Shown: positions 1-10,800 of the stretch, one piece after another
Numbering within the stretch: position 1 is the stretch's first letter
Layout: each line of letters begins with the position of its first letter
Notes under the pieces: model-generated
What the model saw: the letters and a program-made list of their open reading frames with translations, nothing else
Database searches by the model: none
What the model was told of the DNA's origin: nothing
Assembly: GCF_046630445.1 (NCBI RefSeq)
Contig: NC_092334.1
Span: 103,797,501-103,861,500 of the forward strand
DNA: 64,000 nt
Source of the DNA: Rutidosis leptorrhynchoides
Lineage: Eukaryota; Streptophyta; Magnoliopsida; Asterales; Asteraceae
Direction: 5' to 3'
Translations under genes and position numbers: made by a program

Positions 1-217
1 CCAGAAGAAAGTGGGAATTTGAGCAATGAGTGTATTGTGGAGGCAGCTGCTCCTAATTTTTTTCATCTATGTTCTTCCAAGTATCACGTTATAAGGTGAC
101 GGGGCATTAACAACCATAAATTCCGCTTCAATAGTCTTGCAACCCTTGCCATGGGAATCATATATGGTGAGAGGAAGTGTTATCATTCCCGTAGGCCACA
201 ATAGTTGTCCCGTGAAC
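1..217 (-). mobile_element. Tat/Retand-like Ty3 element, protease-to-pol fragment (left part)
   Basis: The minus strand reads as the second half of a plant Ty3 retropepsin. A stretch near 70-180 ends in YNVILGR, the hallmark of the protease flap and C-terminal region in the Tat/Ogre/Retand lineage, and similar coding continues toward base 1. It ends at 213-217 (TGAAC), which is the target-site duplication of the solo LTR to its right. The other flank of that insertion (16752 onward) carries the first half of the same domain, so this is the left portion of one element that continues beyond the window. The element is a fossil with a few breaks. Confidence 0.75.
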
Positions 218-865
218 TGAAACAACCCAACCCGTAACCAACACGACAATTTTTTTTTTTAAATTAATAAACCATTCACGCCCAAATTAAACGGTTACAT
301 ACAACCCATTTAAACAATATCACAAGTTTAATATTTACAAACGGCACAAGGGCCCTTAAGCATATGCAATACAAGTTCGACCCATTAAAATGATAGTTTT
401 ATTCCAAATGACACTTGAGCATGGTTTGGGGCTAAACTACCCAAAACTCTAGGTCGACTTCCAAAAAGCTCCATCAAGCATCCAACAAGGGAAACTAGTG
501 CCCAACAACCCCTTTCTCTTTCTCCGTACCTGCATCTAAAAAGATAAACAACGAGAGGGGTAAGCTAATGCTTAGTGAGTGCAACAATTATACGATTACA
601 TATACAACCTACTTACTTGCAATCACTTACGCATTTACAGCATACATGCCAGTAATATAAATAATCATACTATCACAAGTATAATGCTAAACCTTCGACC
701 ACACAAGCTAGCATAACAAAAGCATATAACTCGAACAATATAATATGCTACATTACAACACACAACCATGGTTAACCAATAATACAAGAGATGGTACTCG
801 CATTTCCCATCGTTGTTCATAACAACCGTTAGAGTACTTAACATGTCGTACACTAACCCCACGGG

Positions 866-1046
866 TGGCATCTTAACACGTCGATACTTCACCCCGGGCG
901 ATGTCTTAACACGTCAACACTTCACCCATTACAACTCTTAGAGTGGCATCTTAACACATCGATGCTTCACCCTCGAGTGGTGTCTTAACATGTCGACACT
1001 TCACTCGCCACGTGAGATGTGGTGCCTTAGCACGTCGACACTTCAC
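866..1046. repeat. Degenerate short repeats in the solo LTR
   Basis: Five imperfect copies of a unit close to TCTTAACACGTCGACACTTC start near 871, 903, 949, 984 and 1024. Spacing is irregular (about 30-45 bases). They lie in the R/U5 side of the solo LTR. The 57 kb LTR carries a different set of short repeats in a comparable position, so local amplification here seems usual for this LTR type. Confidence 0.8.
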
Positions 1047-2302
1047 AACTCATGTTACACAAATAAATACATTATATACGTATCCACTCACCTTATCATG
1101 CCGGTGGTGATTAAGTATTTTCGTAAGCTTCAAAGCAAGTACCTAATTCATTAAGTACACATTTAATACACAAGCTAGTTGGACTAGTCACCAACATTTG
1201 ACACTTGAGCATTTAATGGCCTAAAAGCATTAAATGACTCACATACACCAAAACCGCCCATTAATGGCCATGACTCGTCATAAATCACTAAAAGCTAGTG
1301 ATTAGAGTCTATTAACACCAACTGACATAATTTATGGGTATTTCATACCCATCTCATCTAACTAGGTCAACCATTAACCACTTGACCCATTTTAACACTT
1401 TGACTTACAAGTTTTGGTCAAACTTAACCCATTAACAACCTTTCATCATTTCACAAGTGTATAAGTGACTAACAACACAATTAACACTTACAAATCTCAA
1501 TTTACTTGACCAACCCCTAGATTAACACCATTTGGATTTCCTTACATCAAATTAACCCAAATTCACCCCTTTAAGTCCCCAAATGGGTCTTACAAGTCTC
1601 AAATGACCAAACCCTAGCCATAAATCAACTAAAACTCAAAACACGGAGTTAAGACTTACCAACACTATCCACTCGTAGCTAAGAACGAGGAGAAAAATTT
1701 TACTTCTTGCTCCAAGGATTGAATCTCAATTCTTCACTCTCAAATCTTACCTTGAATCTAAATGGGTTTTGTGTTTTGAGAGGAAATAGAGAAAGAAAAT
1801 GGAAAAGAAAATGAATAAGTGAGATAAGTGGCTGATAATGCTAAAAACGAACATATATTTCATAGCATTATCCCTCAAGAAAGACAAACTTTTAGTTGCA
1901 ATTGTTCTATTTACAAGTGATATTCGTTTAAATAATAAAAGGTGAAGACAAAAGACAGATTCGACGAATTGAAGACGCAAACGACCAAAAAGCTCAAAAG
2001 TACAAAATACAATCAAAGTGGTTCCAATTATTAATGAGAAACGTCTCAAAATTACAAGAGTACAAGACGCAAAACGCAAAATACAAGATATTAAATTGTA
2101 CGCAAGGACGTTCGAAAATCCGGAACCGGGACCAAAGTCAACTCTCAATGCTCGACGCAACGGACTAAAAATTATAAGTCAACTATGCACATAAATATAA
2201 TATAATATTTAAATAATTCTTATAATTATTTATATATTATATTTATTTATAAAAACCGTCGGCATACAAAGAAATAAAATCATGTGAGCTGTTACCTACC
2301 CC

Positions 2303-2341
2303 CATGCGATCGCATGGCCTGGAGGCACAAAAGCCTATAAA
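2303..2341 (+). promoter_or_regulatory. LTR core promoter: palindrome CATGCGATCGCATG and TATA box
   Basis: The perfect 14-bp palindrome CATGCGATCGCATG lies at 2303-2316 and TATAAA at 2336-2341. The same arrangement recurs in the other LTR copies at 14555-14662 and 63773-63846 with a different number of palindromes. Its place just upstream of the TATA box suggests a U3 regulatory element; binding factor unknown. Confidence 0.6.
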
Positions 2342-2397
2342 TTTTGCGGTTTTTATCGATGTTAAACACATCTTTTTCTCTTCTCATTCATACTTAA

Positions 2398-2498
<101 letters not shown>

Positions 2499-3851
2499 TT
2501 TAATATTAATTTTAATTTTAATTTCTAATAATAAGGGTATGATAGCGAATGTTGTAAGGGTGTAAGTTAAAATTCTGTCCGTGTAACGCTACGCTATTTT
2601 TAATCACTGTAAGTTATGGTTAATGTTATTTTTAAATTAATGTCTCGTAGCTAAGTTATTATTATGCTTATTTAAGCTGAAGTAATCGTGATGTTAGGCT
2701 AAATATTAAAATTGGGTAATTGGGCTTTGTACCATAATTGGAGTTTGGATAAAAGAACGACACTTGTGGAAATTAGACTATGGGCTATTAATGGGCTTCA
2801 TATTAACTAAATGATACCTCGTTAATTTAATATATAAACTTATAATTTGACGTATTTATATATAACCACATACGCTTGACTGGGTACGGTGGGCGGGATA
2901 TCTATAAATACCAATAATTGTTCATTTTATCGGATACAGAACTGGATTAATAGTTAATAGACTTGTTGAAACAGGGGTGGATTACATTCAAGGGTAATTG
3001 GTGTAATTGTTAACAACGTAGTAAAACCTTGGTTTACACGCAGTCGATAACATGGTGTATTCATTAAATAAAGTATTAAGACCTTGTTACAATTCGAATC
3101 CCCAATTAGTTGGAATATTTGACTTCGGGAATAAGAATAATTTGACGAAGACTTTCGCACTTTATATTTATGACTGATGGACTATTATGGATAAATCCGT
3201 ATGGACATATCGAATAATCCAGGACAAAGGACAATTAATCCATGGGAATAAACTAAAAACAACACGTCAAACATCATGATTATGGAAGTTTAAATAAGCA
3301 TAATTCCTTTATTTCATATATAATTCTTTTATTTCATATTTAATTGCACTTTTAATTATCGCACTTTTATTTATTGTTATTGTATTTAATTGCACTTTTA
3401 ATTATCGTACTCTTTAATTATCGCAATTTTATTTATCGCAATTTCATTATCGTTATTTACTTTACGCTTTAAAGTTAAGTTATATTTATTTTTAATATTT
3501 TACATTAGGTTTTAACTGCGACTAAAATTTTAAAATCGACAAACCGGTCATTAAACGGTTAAAACCCCCTTTTATAATAATAATATTACTTATATATATA
3601 TTTGTATTTTTATAAGTTAAAACTAATATAGCGTTAAGCTTGTTTAATTTTTCCTGTGGAACGAACCGGACTTACTAAAAACTACACTACTGTACGATTA
3701 GGTACACTGCCTATAAGTGTTGTAGCAAGGTTTAGGCATATCCATTCTGTAAATAAATAAATATCTTGAGTAAAATGGTATCGTATTTAATAGTATTTCG
3801 TTGTAAAAATAATACTATTTTATATACCACCTCGTACACATCAAGTATTTT

Positions 3852-3870
3852 TAGCGCCGCTGCCGGGGAC
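3852..3870 (+). other. Primer binding site, tRNA-Asp type
   Basis: GCGCCGCTGCCGGGGA lies a few bases after the LTR end. It is close to the tRNA-Asp complementary PBS (TGGCGCCGTTGCCGGGGA) known for Athila elements. Confidence 0.7.
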
Positions 3871-5196
3871 ATTCTTACTTAAACGCCGGAAGTGCAACTC
3901 TATATAAAAAAAGATTTTTATTAATTATTAGTTTACTTTTATAAAAATACGTTTTTGTAAAAATACGTTTTAATACAAAAATATAAAAAGAAAAACAAAA
4001 ATTATATATTTTTAATAGTTTGTTAAATATATAAGTTTTATAAAGTTTTTTAATTTTTATTTTGTAAAAATATAAGTTTTATTTACTTAATATAAATATT
4101 ATATAAATATCTAAATCAGAAAACAGAAAAAAAAAATAAAAAAATATATACTCGGCCCGTTATTGTAGCAGCCCAGACAGTGGCCCGAAACCCTAGCTCA
4201 TGCGATCGCATGAGCCCGAAGGTAAATTCTCATGCGATCGCTTGAGAGTACCTGACAAGCCACATTTGACTTCTAACAGCAATCATTACGAAGTAATTAT
4301 TATTATTATTATTTATTTAAAACCCTAATTAGGGTTAGTGTTTTTAATTGTTTAATTTTAGTTTTTAGATTTAATTTGTATTTTTAGTTTTAGTTTTTAT
4401 TAATATATAAAATTAATAGTTTTATAAAATAAATAATATAAAAATAATATTTTTATAAAAATTGTACTATTTACAACTTTAAGTATCTTTTTATATTTTG
4501 TTTCTTTTTATTCATTTTAGCGTAATATTTGTATTTTTCGCTCATATTTAGTTTTAAATTATAGTTTTTGCCATAGTTATTTTTATTTCTAGATTTTTAG
4601 GCTTTGCCATAAAATCCCTGAAGTGTTTTTTGTTTAGACTAAGATTTAGGTGCTTTAGAATTTTGCGACGCCGTTTTTATATTTTTGTACCTTTTTAAGT
4701 TAATGCCATTTGGGATATAGTTTTTCTTCTAAGCTTTAATATTTTTAGACGCAACTTTTAATTCTTATTTTTTAGTTCCTTTTTAAGTTTCGACGCGCTA
4801 CTTTCTTATTTTTATTTTTCGACGCCTATTATTTTTCGACCTTTTATTTTTCGACGTTTTTCGACGCGCTCTTTTTCTTTCTTATTTCTCGACGCTCTAG
4901 TTTATAGGACATAGAATTTTTCTATTTCTTCTCTAAAATTTCTTAAAATTTCAACGAAAAATTATTTTAAGCTGTTTAATTGATAGACATCCAAATTTTC
5001 TGGTTCGTAGTAATAGTTGAATTTGTACGTGGACCGGGTTATTGGAGCCAAACAGTACTCAATTATATTGAGACCAAATGAATCCTGTCCCTCTGCTGCA
5101 TCTTTTGGCTATTCGAAACGTGGGCAAAATCAGAAAAGTCTATTAATTTGATAACTTATATAATTTTTCTTATTTTTATAACTAATAGGATATTCA
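3871..5196 (+). other. Long untranslated leader of the Athila-like element
   Basis: AT-rich with no coding sequence. Two copies of the LTR palindrome family occur here, CATGCGATCGCATG at 4199-4212 and a one-base variant at 4231-4244. T-rich low-complexity sequence with repeated TTTTCGACGC-like words fills 4780-4880. Nothing else recognised. Confidence 0.6.
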
Positions 5197-7150
5197 GTGA
5201 ATGCACCGAGCAAAACGTTCACCGCCTTTTGTACGTTCACCACCTGTAACCGATCAAGACATCTAGCAAATATGGTCGCCGTTGATTTTTCTTTAGAATC
5301 GTCATCCAGTCGACCAAGTACTCCAATTCAAATTTCCAATAATCCATTTTTTGAACCCGACCTCACAATTGAGAATCCGGAGAATATTCAGGGAGGATTT
5401 CGAGATCCTGAACCATTAATCTTTCCTCCGGAACTACCAATCATTCAAACAGAGATTGTTGAGGAACCAACCATTAAATCAGAATCCTCTAGTGATTCAG
5501 ATTCAACAAATTCAATTATGGAAAATCTGGAACCTCTAAGTATGGAAGACCGAATGCAAGCTAAACGCACTGGCCAAGGTCACGCAATTACTCAACCTGA
5601 CATTAATGCGCCAGATTATGAAATCAAAGGACAAATTATACACATGGTAACTAATCAATGCCAATTTAGTGGTGCACCGAAGGAAGATCCAAACGAACAT
5701 CTTCGTACATTTAATAGGATCTGTACTTTATTTAAAATCCGAGAAGTGGAGGATGAACAGATATATCTCATGTTATTTCCCTGGACTTTAAAGGGAGAAG
5801 CCAAAGATTGGTTAGAATCGTTACCTGAAGGGGCGATTGATACATGGGACGTTTTAGTTGAAAATTTTCTCAAACAATTCTTTCCGGCATCTAAAGCCGT
5901 GAGACTTCAAGGAGAAATTGTTACGTTCACACAAAAGCCAAATGAAACTCTATATGAGGCGTGTACAAGATTTGGAAAGTTATTAAGAGGATGTCCGCAA
6001 CATGGTTTAGACACCTGTCAAATAGTACAAATATTCTACCAAGGATGCGACATCACTACAAGAAAAGACATCGATATAGCAGCCGGTGGTTCCATTATGA
6101 AGAAAATCGCAACTGATGCTTACAAAATTATTGATAGCACTGCTTCCCACTCACATGAGTGGCACCAAGAAAAAGATATCGTTAGATCATCTAAAGCAGC
6201 TAGAGCCGATTCTAGCCATGACTTTGATTCCATTTCAGCAAAGATAGATGCTGTCGAGAGACGAATGGAAAAGATGACTAAGGATATACACTCAATACGA
6301 ATTAGTTGTAAGCAGTGTGGAGGACCACATTTGACAAAAGATTGTCTCGGTATTGAACTAACAATGGAACAAAGAGAGAATGTTTCATACATAAACCAAA
6401 GGCCTGGAAATAATTATCAGAATAATTATCAACCGCCAAGACCGATCTACAATCAAAACCAGAATTATAACCGTAATGTTCCATACAACAACCAACAAGG
6501 TCCAAGTAATCAACAAGTGTCCAACAATACTTACAATCAGCAAAGACCTAATTTTCAAAATAAACCACCACAAACCGATGATAAAAAGCCAAATTTAGAA
6601 GATATGATGTCGAAGCTAGTTGAATCTCAAACTCAATTTTTCACATCTCAGAAACAAACGAATGAACAAAATGCTCAAGCATTTAGAAATCAACAAGATT
6701 CTATTCAAAATCTGGAACAAGAAATGAGCAACCTAGCAAGGTTGATAGGTGAAAGAAAATCGGGAAGTCTACCTAGTGATACAAATGCTAACCCCCGGAA
6801 TGAAACAGCTAAAGCCATTACCACAAGAAGTGGTATTACACTTAAACCACCTGAAATACCTGTAATTTCTGATGAAGCTATTCCTACTCCACAAGAACCA
6901 CAATCTGATCAAGATAAGGAAAAAGAACCGGTAGTTGAAAAGATTAATGAAGATAACACAGTTAAAGCTAAACCTTATGTTAAACCATACCAACCACCAC
7001 TTCCTTACCCGAGTAAAATGAGAAAAGAGAGACTTGAAGCCGAGCAATCCAAATTCTTGGATATGTTTAAACAGATAAATGTAAATCTTCCTTTCATTGA
7101 TGTGATTTCAGGAATGCCTAGATATGCTAAATTCTTGAAAGATCTAATCA
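5197..7150 (+). mobile_element. gag: Athila-like gag region
   Basis: This is retrotransposon Gag of the Athila type. It reads through a long frame with the Ty3 capsid signature (LFPWTLKGEAKDWL around residues 190-205, FLKQFFP near 230) followed by LYEACTRFGKLLRGCPQHG. A zinc knuckle C-X2-C-X3-H-X4-C (CKQCGGPHLTKDC) lies near residue 372. Downstream is an Asn/Gln-rich linker and a conserved block ending in PFIDVISGMP...YAKFLKDLI, typical of the Athila gag-protease junction. Gag would package genomic RNA into virus-like particles. Confidence 0.88.
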
Positions 7151-7189
7151 CAAATAGAAAGAAAATGGAAGAACCCTAGGCTGTTACTA

Positions 7190-7660
7190 TGAATACTAAT
7201 TGTTCTGCAGTGCTGTTGAATAAGATACCAGAAAAATTATCTGATCCAGGAAGTTTCACAATTCCATGTTTTCTGGGTAGTCTTAGTTCAATAGAAGCAT
7301 TGGCAGACTTAGGTGCTAGTATAAATTTAATGTCGTATTCATTATACGCTAAACTAGACCTTGGAGAATTGAAACCAACACGAATAAGCATACAACTAGC
7401 CGATCGATCAGTAAAATATCCTAGAGGGATAATGGAGAACATGCTAGTTAAAGTTGGTACTTTAGTATTTCCAGTAGATTTTGTTATTCTGGATATGGAA
7501 GAAGATTCTCGAGTTCCTCTCATATTAGGAAGACCATTCTTAAACACGGCTAAAGCAATAATAGACGTGTTCGGTAAGAAACTGACCCTAAGTATAGAGG
7601 ACGAGAGTGTTACCTTTTCAGTTGATAGAGCCATGCAACAACCGCAATCTGCAGATGATA
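7190..7660 (+). mobile_element. Athila-like retropepsin (protease) domain
   Basis: This is an aspartic protease domain that processes Gag-Pol. It has IPCFLGSL, the active-site motif ADLGASINLM (DLG in place of DTG, usual for Athila), LADRSVKYPRGI, and the flap/C-terminal signature VPLILGRPFL. It follows gag directly and precedes RT. Confidence 0.88.
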
Positions 7661-7859
7661 CATGTTATTATATTCAAACTATAGAATCACATGCAGAATT
7701 GTTAGAAGAATTTTCAGAATTACAAGGAACAGGAGAATGTTCTTTAGGAGAAGGAACTGAACCAATTGATGAAACTGAAATGTTAGCTACACTTATGGCT
7801 AATGGATATGAACCAACAACAGAAGAAATTCAAATGCTAAAAGAGGAAGACAGATATCG

Positions 7860-9420
7860 ATACAAATCATCGATAGAAAAACCACCGACATTAGAATTAG
7901 AGCCACTTCCAAACCATTTGGAATATGCTTATTTACTTGGTGAATCTGAATTACCTGTAATAATATCGTCTTCTCTTACTGAAAATGAAAAATCTCAACT
8001 CATTTCTGTGCTAAAAGCTCATAAACTAGCTATTGCATGGAAAATTCATGATATTAAAGGAATAAGTCCTTCGTATTGCACACATAAAATCCTTATGGAA
8101 GAAGGTCATAAAACGTATGTGCAACGCCAACGAAGACTAAATCCTAATATGCAAGATGTTGTTAAGAAAGAAATTATTAAACTGCTTGATGCAGGTTTAA
8201 TTTATCCAATTTCTGATAGTCCATGGGTAAGCCTAGTTCAATGCATACCTAAGAAGGGTGGCATGACTGTCATCACGAATGAGAAAAATGAGCTTATTCC
8301 TACTAGGACTGTAACAGGATGGCGTGTTTGTATTGATTATAGAAAATTAAATGACGCCACCAGAAAAGATCACTTTCCCTTACCTTTCATTGATCAAATG
8401 TTGGAAAGATTAGCCGGAAATAGTTACTATTATTTTCTAGATGGTTTTTTCGGATATTTTCAAATTCCAATAGCACCCGAGGACCAAGAGAAAACCACAT
8501 TCACGTGCCCTTATGGTACTTTTGCTTACAAACGCATGCCATTTGGACTTTGCAACGCCCCTGCAACCTTTCAAAGGTGCATGATGGCGATTTTTCACGA
8601 CATGATAGAAGAATGCATGGAAGTTTTCATGGATGACTTTTCAGTCTTCGGTGATACATTTGAATCATGTCTAGTTAATCTTGAACGAATGCTTATTAGA
8701 TGCGAACAATCAAATCTAGTACTTAATTGAGAGAAATGCCATTTCATGGTTAAAGAAGGCATCGTTCTTGGTCATAAAATTTCAAAGGAAGGAATTGAAG
8801 TGGATAGAGCTAAAGTAGATGTAATTGCTAAACTTCCACATGCCACCAATGTTAGAGGATTTAGGAGTTTTCTAGGGCATGCCGGTTTTTACCGACGTTT
8901 TATACAAGATTTTTCTAAAATAGCCACTCCTATGAATAAACTCCTAGAAAAGGATGCTCCATTCATCCTTTCAGATGAATGTATCAAATCTTTTAATATT
9001 CTTAAAGAAAAACTCACTAATGCGCCAATCATGATAACTCCAAATTGGAATCTACCGTTTGAACTTATGTGCGATGCAAGTGATTTTGCAATGGGAGACG
9101 TTTTAGGACAAAGGATTGAAAAACGATTTCAACCTATATATTATGCTAGTAAGACATTACAAAGAGCACAAACGAATTACACAACTACTGAAAAAGAACT
9201 CCTTGCTATTGTCTTTGCTTTTGACAAATTCCGATCATATCTCGTTCTAGCAAAAACGGTGGTCTATACCGACCATTCTGCTCTTAGATACCTATTTTCA
9301 AAACAAGATGCTAAACCAAGATTAATCCATTGGATCTTACTCTTACAAGAGTTCGATATTGAAATCCGAGATAAAAATGGAGCAGAAAATCTCGCCGCTG
9401 ATCATCTTTCTCGTCTTGAA
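7860..9420 (+). mobile_element. Athila-like reverse transcriptase and RNase H
   Basis: RT fingers and palm are clear: RRLNPNMQDVVKKEIIKLLDAG, WRVCIDYRKLN, FPLPFIDQMLERLAG, the PFGLCNAPATFQRCM block and the catalytic FMDDFSVFG (Y/F-x-D-D) near 8622-8650. The connection and RNase H follow with [12 protein letters not shown], a CDASD catalytic start and [10 protein letters not shown]. Order and motifs are those of Ty3 pol. This region carries part of the damage to the element. Confidence 0.9.
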
Positions 9421-9599
9421 AATCTCGAATTAGAAGTTCTAAATGAATCGGCCATACAAGACAACTTTCCTGATGAATATCTATTAAAGATAGATTATAA
9501 TGAAATTCCATGGTTTGCAGACTATGCAAACTACTTAGTATGTGGATTCCTTGAAAAAGGATTATCGTACCAAAAACGAAAGAAATTCTTTAGTGATAT

Positions 9600-10800
9600 A
9601 AAACACTATTTCTGGGAAGATCCACATTTGTTTAAAAGTTGTCCCGATGGAATAATATGCCGATGTGTATTCGGAGACGAATCTAGTCAAATCTTAAACC
9701 ATTGTCACACAGGACCAACAGGAGGGCATTATGGGCCTCAACTCACAGCAAGAAAAGTTTATGATGCTGGATTCTATTGGCCTACAATTTTCAAAGACGC
9801 ACACCTTCTTTGCAAATCCTGTGATGCTTGTTAAAGGGCCGAAAAAATAAGTCAACGTGATGAAATACCACAAAATGTCATTCAAGTATGTGAAGTATTT
9901 GACATTTGGGGTATTGACTTTATGGGTCCATTTCCAAAATCTCATAATAATCTCTACATTCTCGTTGCCATTGATTATGTATCAAAATGGGCGGAAGCAC
10001 AAGCTCTCCCAACTAACGATGCACGAGTTGTAGTCAACTTTTTAAAACGTCTTTTTGCAAGGTTCGGAACACCGAAAGCTTTAATAAGTGATCGGGGTAC
10101 TCATTTTTGTAATAATCAACTTGAGAAAGTTCTTAAAAGATATGGAGTAACTCATAAAATCTCAACTGCTTATCATCCACAAACAAGTGGACAAGTTGAA
10201 AATACCAACCGAGCTTTAAAACGTATTCTAGAAAAAACCGTAGGATCAAATCCGAAGGAATGGTCCATTAAATTGGAGGATGCACTCTGGGCTTTTAGAA
10301 CAGCCTTCAAAACTCCAATTGGAACCACACCTTTTAAAATCGTTTACGAAAAAGCATGTCATCTTCTAGTAGAAATTGAACACAAAGCATTTTGGGCTTT
10401 GAAGACATGTAATCTTGATTTACATGAAGCCGGACGTCTACGATTAAGTCAACTAAACGAATTAGAAGAATTAAGACTTGAAGCATACGAAAATTCGTTA
10501 ATCTATAAAGAAAGAACGAAGAAATGGCATGATAAAAGAATCAGAAGTTCAAAAGAATTTAAAGAATGAGACATAGTTCTTCTTTTCAATTCACGATTCA
10601 AGCTATTTCCTGGAAAATTGAAATCAAGATTGTCTGGACCATTCATAGTCAAAAGAGTTTTCCCATACGGAACAGTAGAATTAATAAATTCAAATGGGAT
10701 TGAATTTAAAGTTAATGGTCACAGAGTTAAACATTACATACATGGTCCGATGGAAGTTGACAACGAAGTTAATCACAATTTCAACACCACATCTAACTAA
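9600..10800 (+). mobile_element. Athila-like integrase
   Basis: The HHCC zinc-binding part lies at about 9700-9832 ([13 protein letters not shown]...CKSCDAC). The DDE core follows from about 9905 ([31 protein letters not shown], the [14 protein letters not shown] block carrying the Glu). The C-terminal part up to about 10800 has the GPFIVKRVFPYG beta-barrel-like module and no chromodomain, consistent with Athila rather than chromoviruses. Confidence 0.88.

Noticed and set aside
866-1046. CRISPR-like spaced repeats
   Set aside because: Units are degenerate, spacing is irregular, and it is within a plant LTR.
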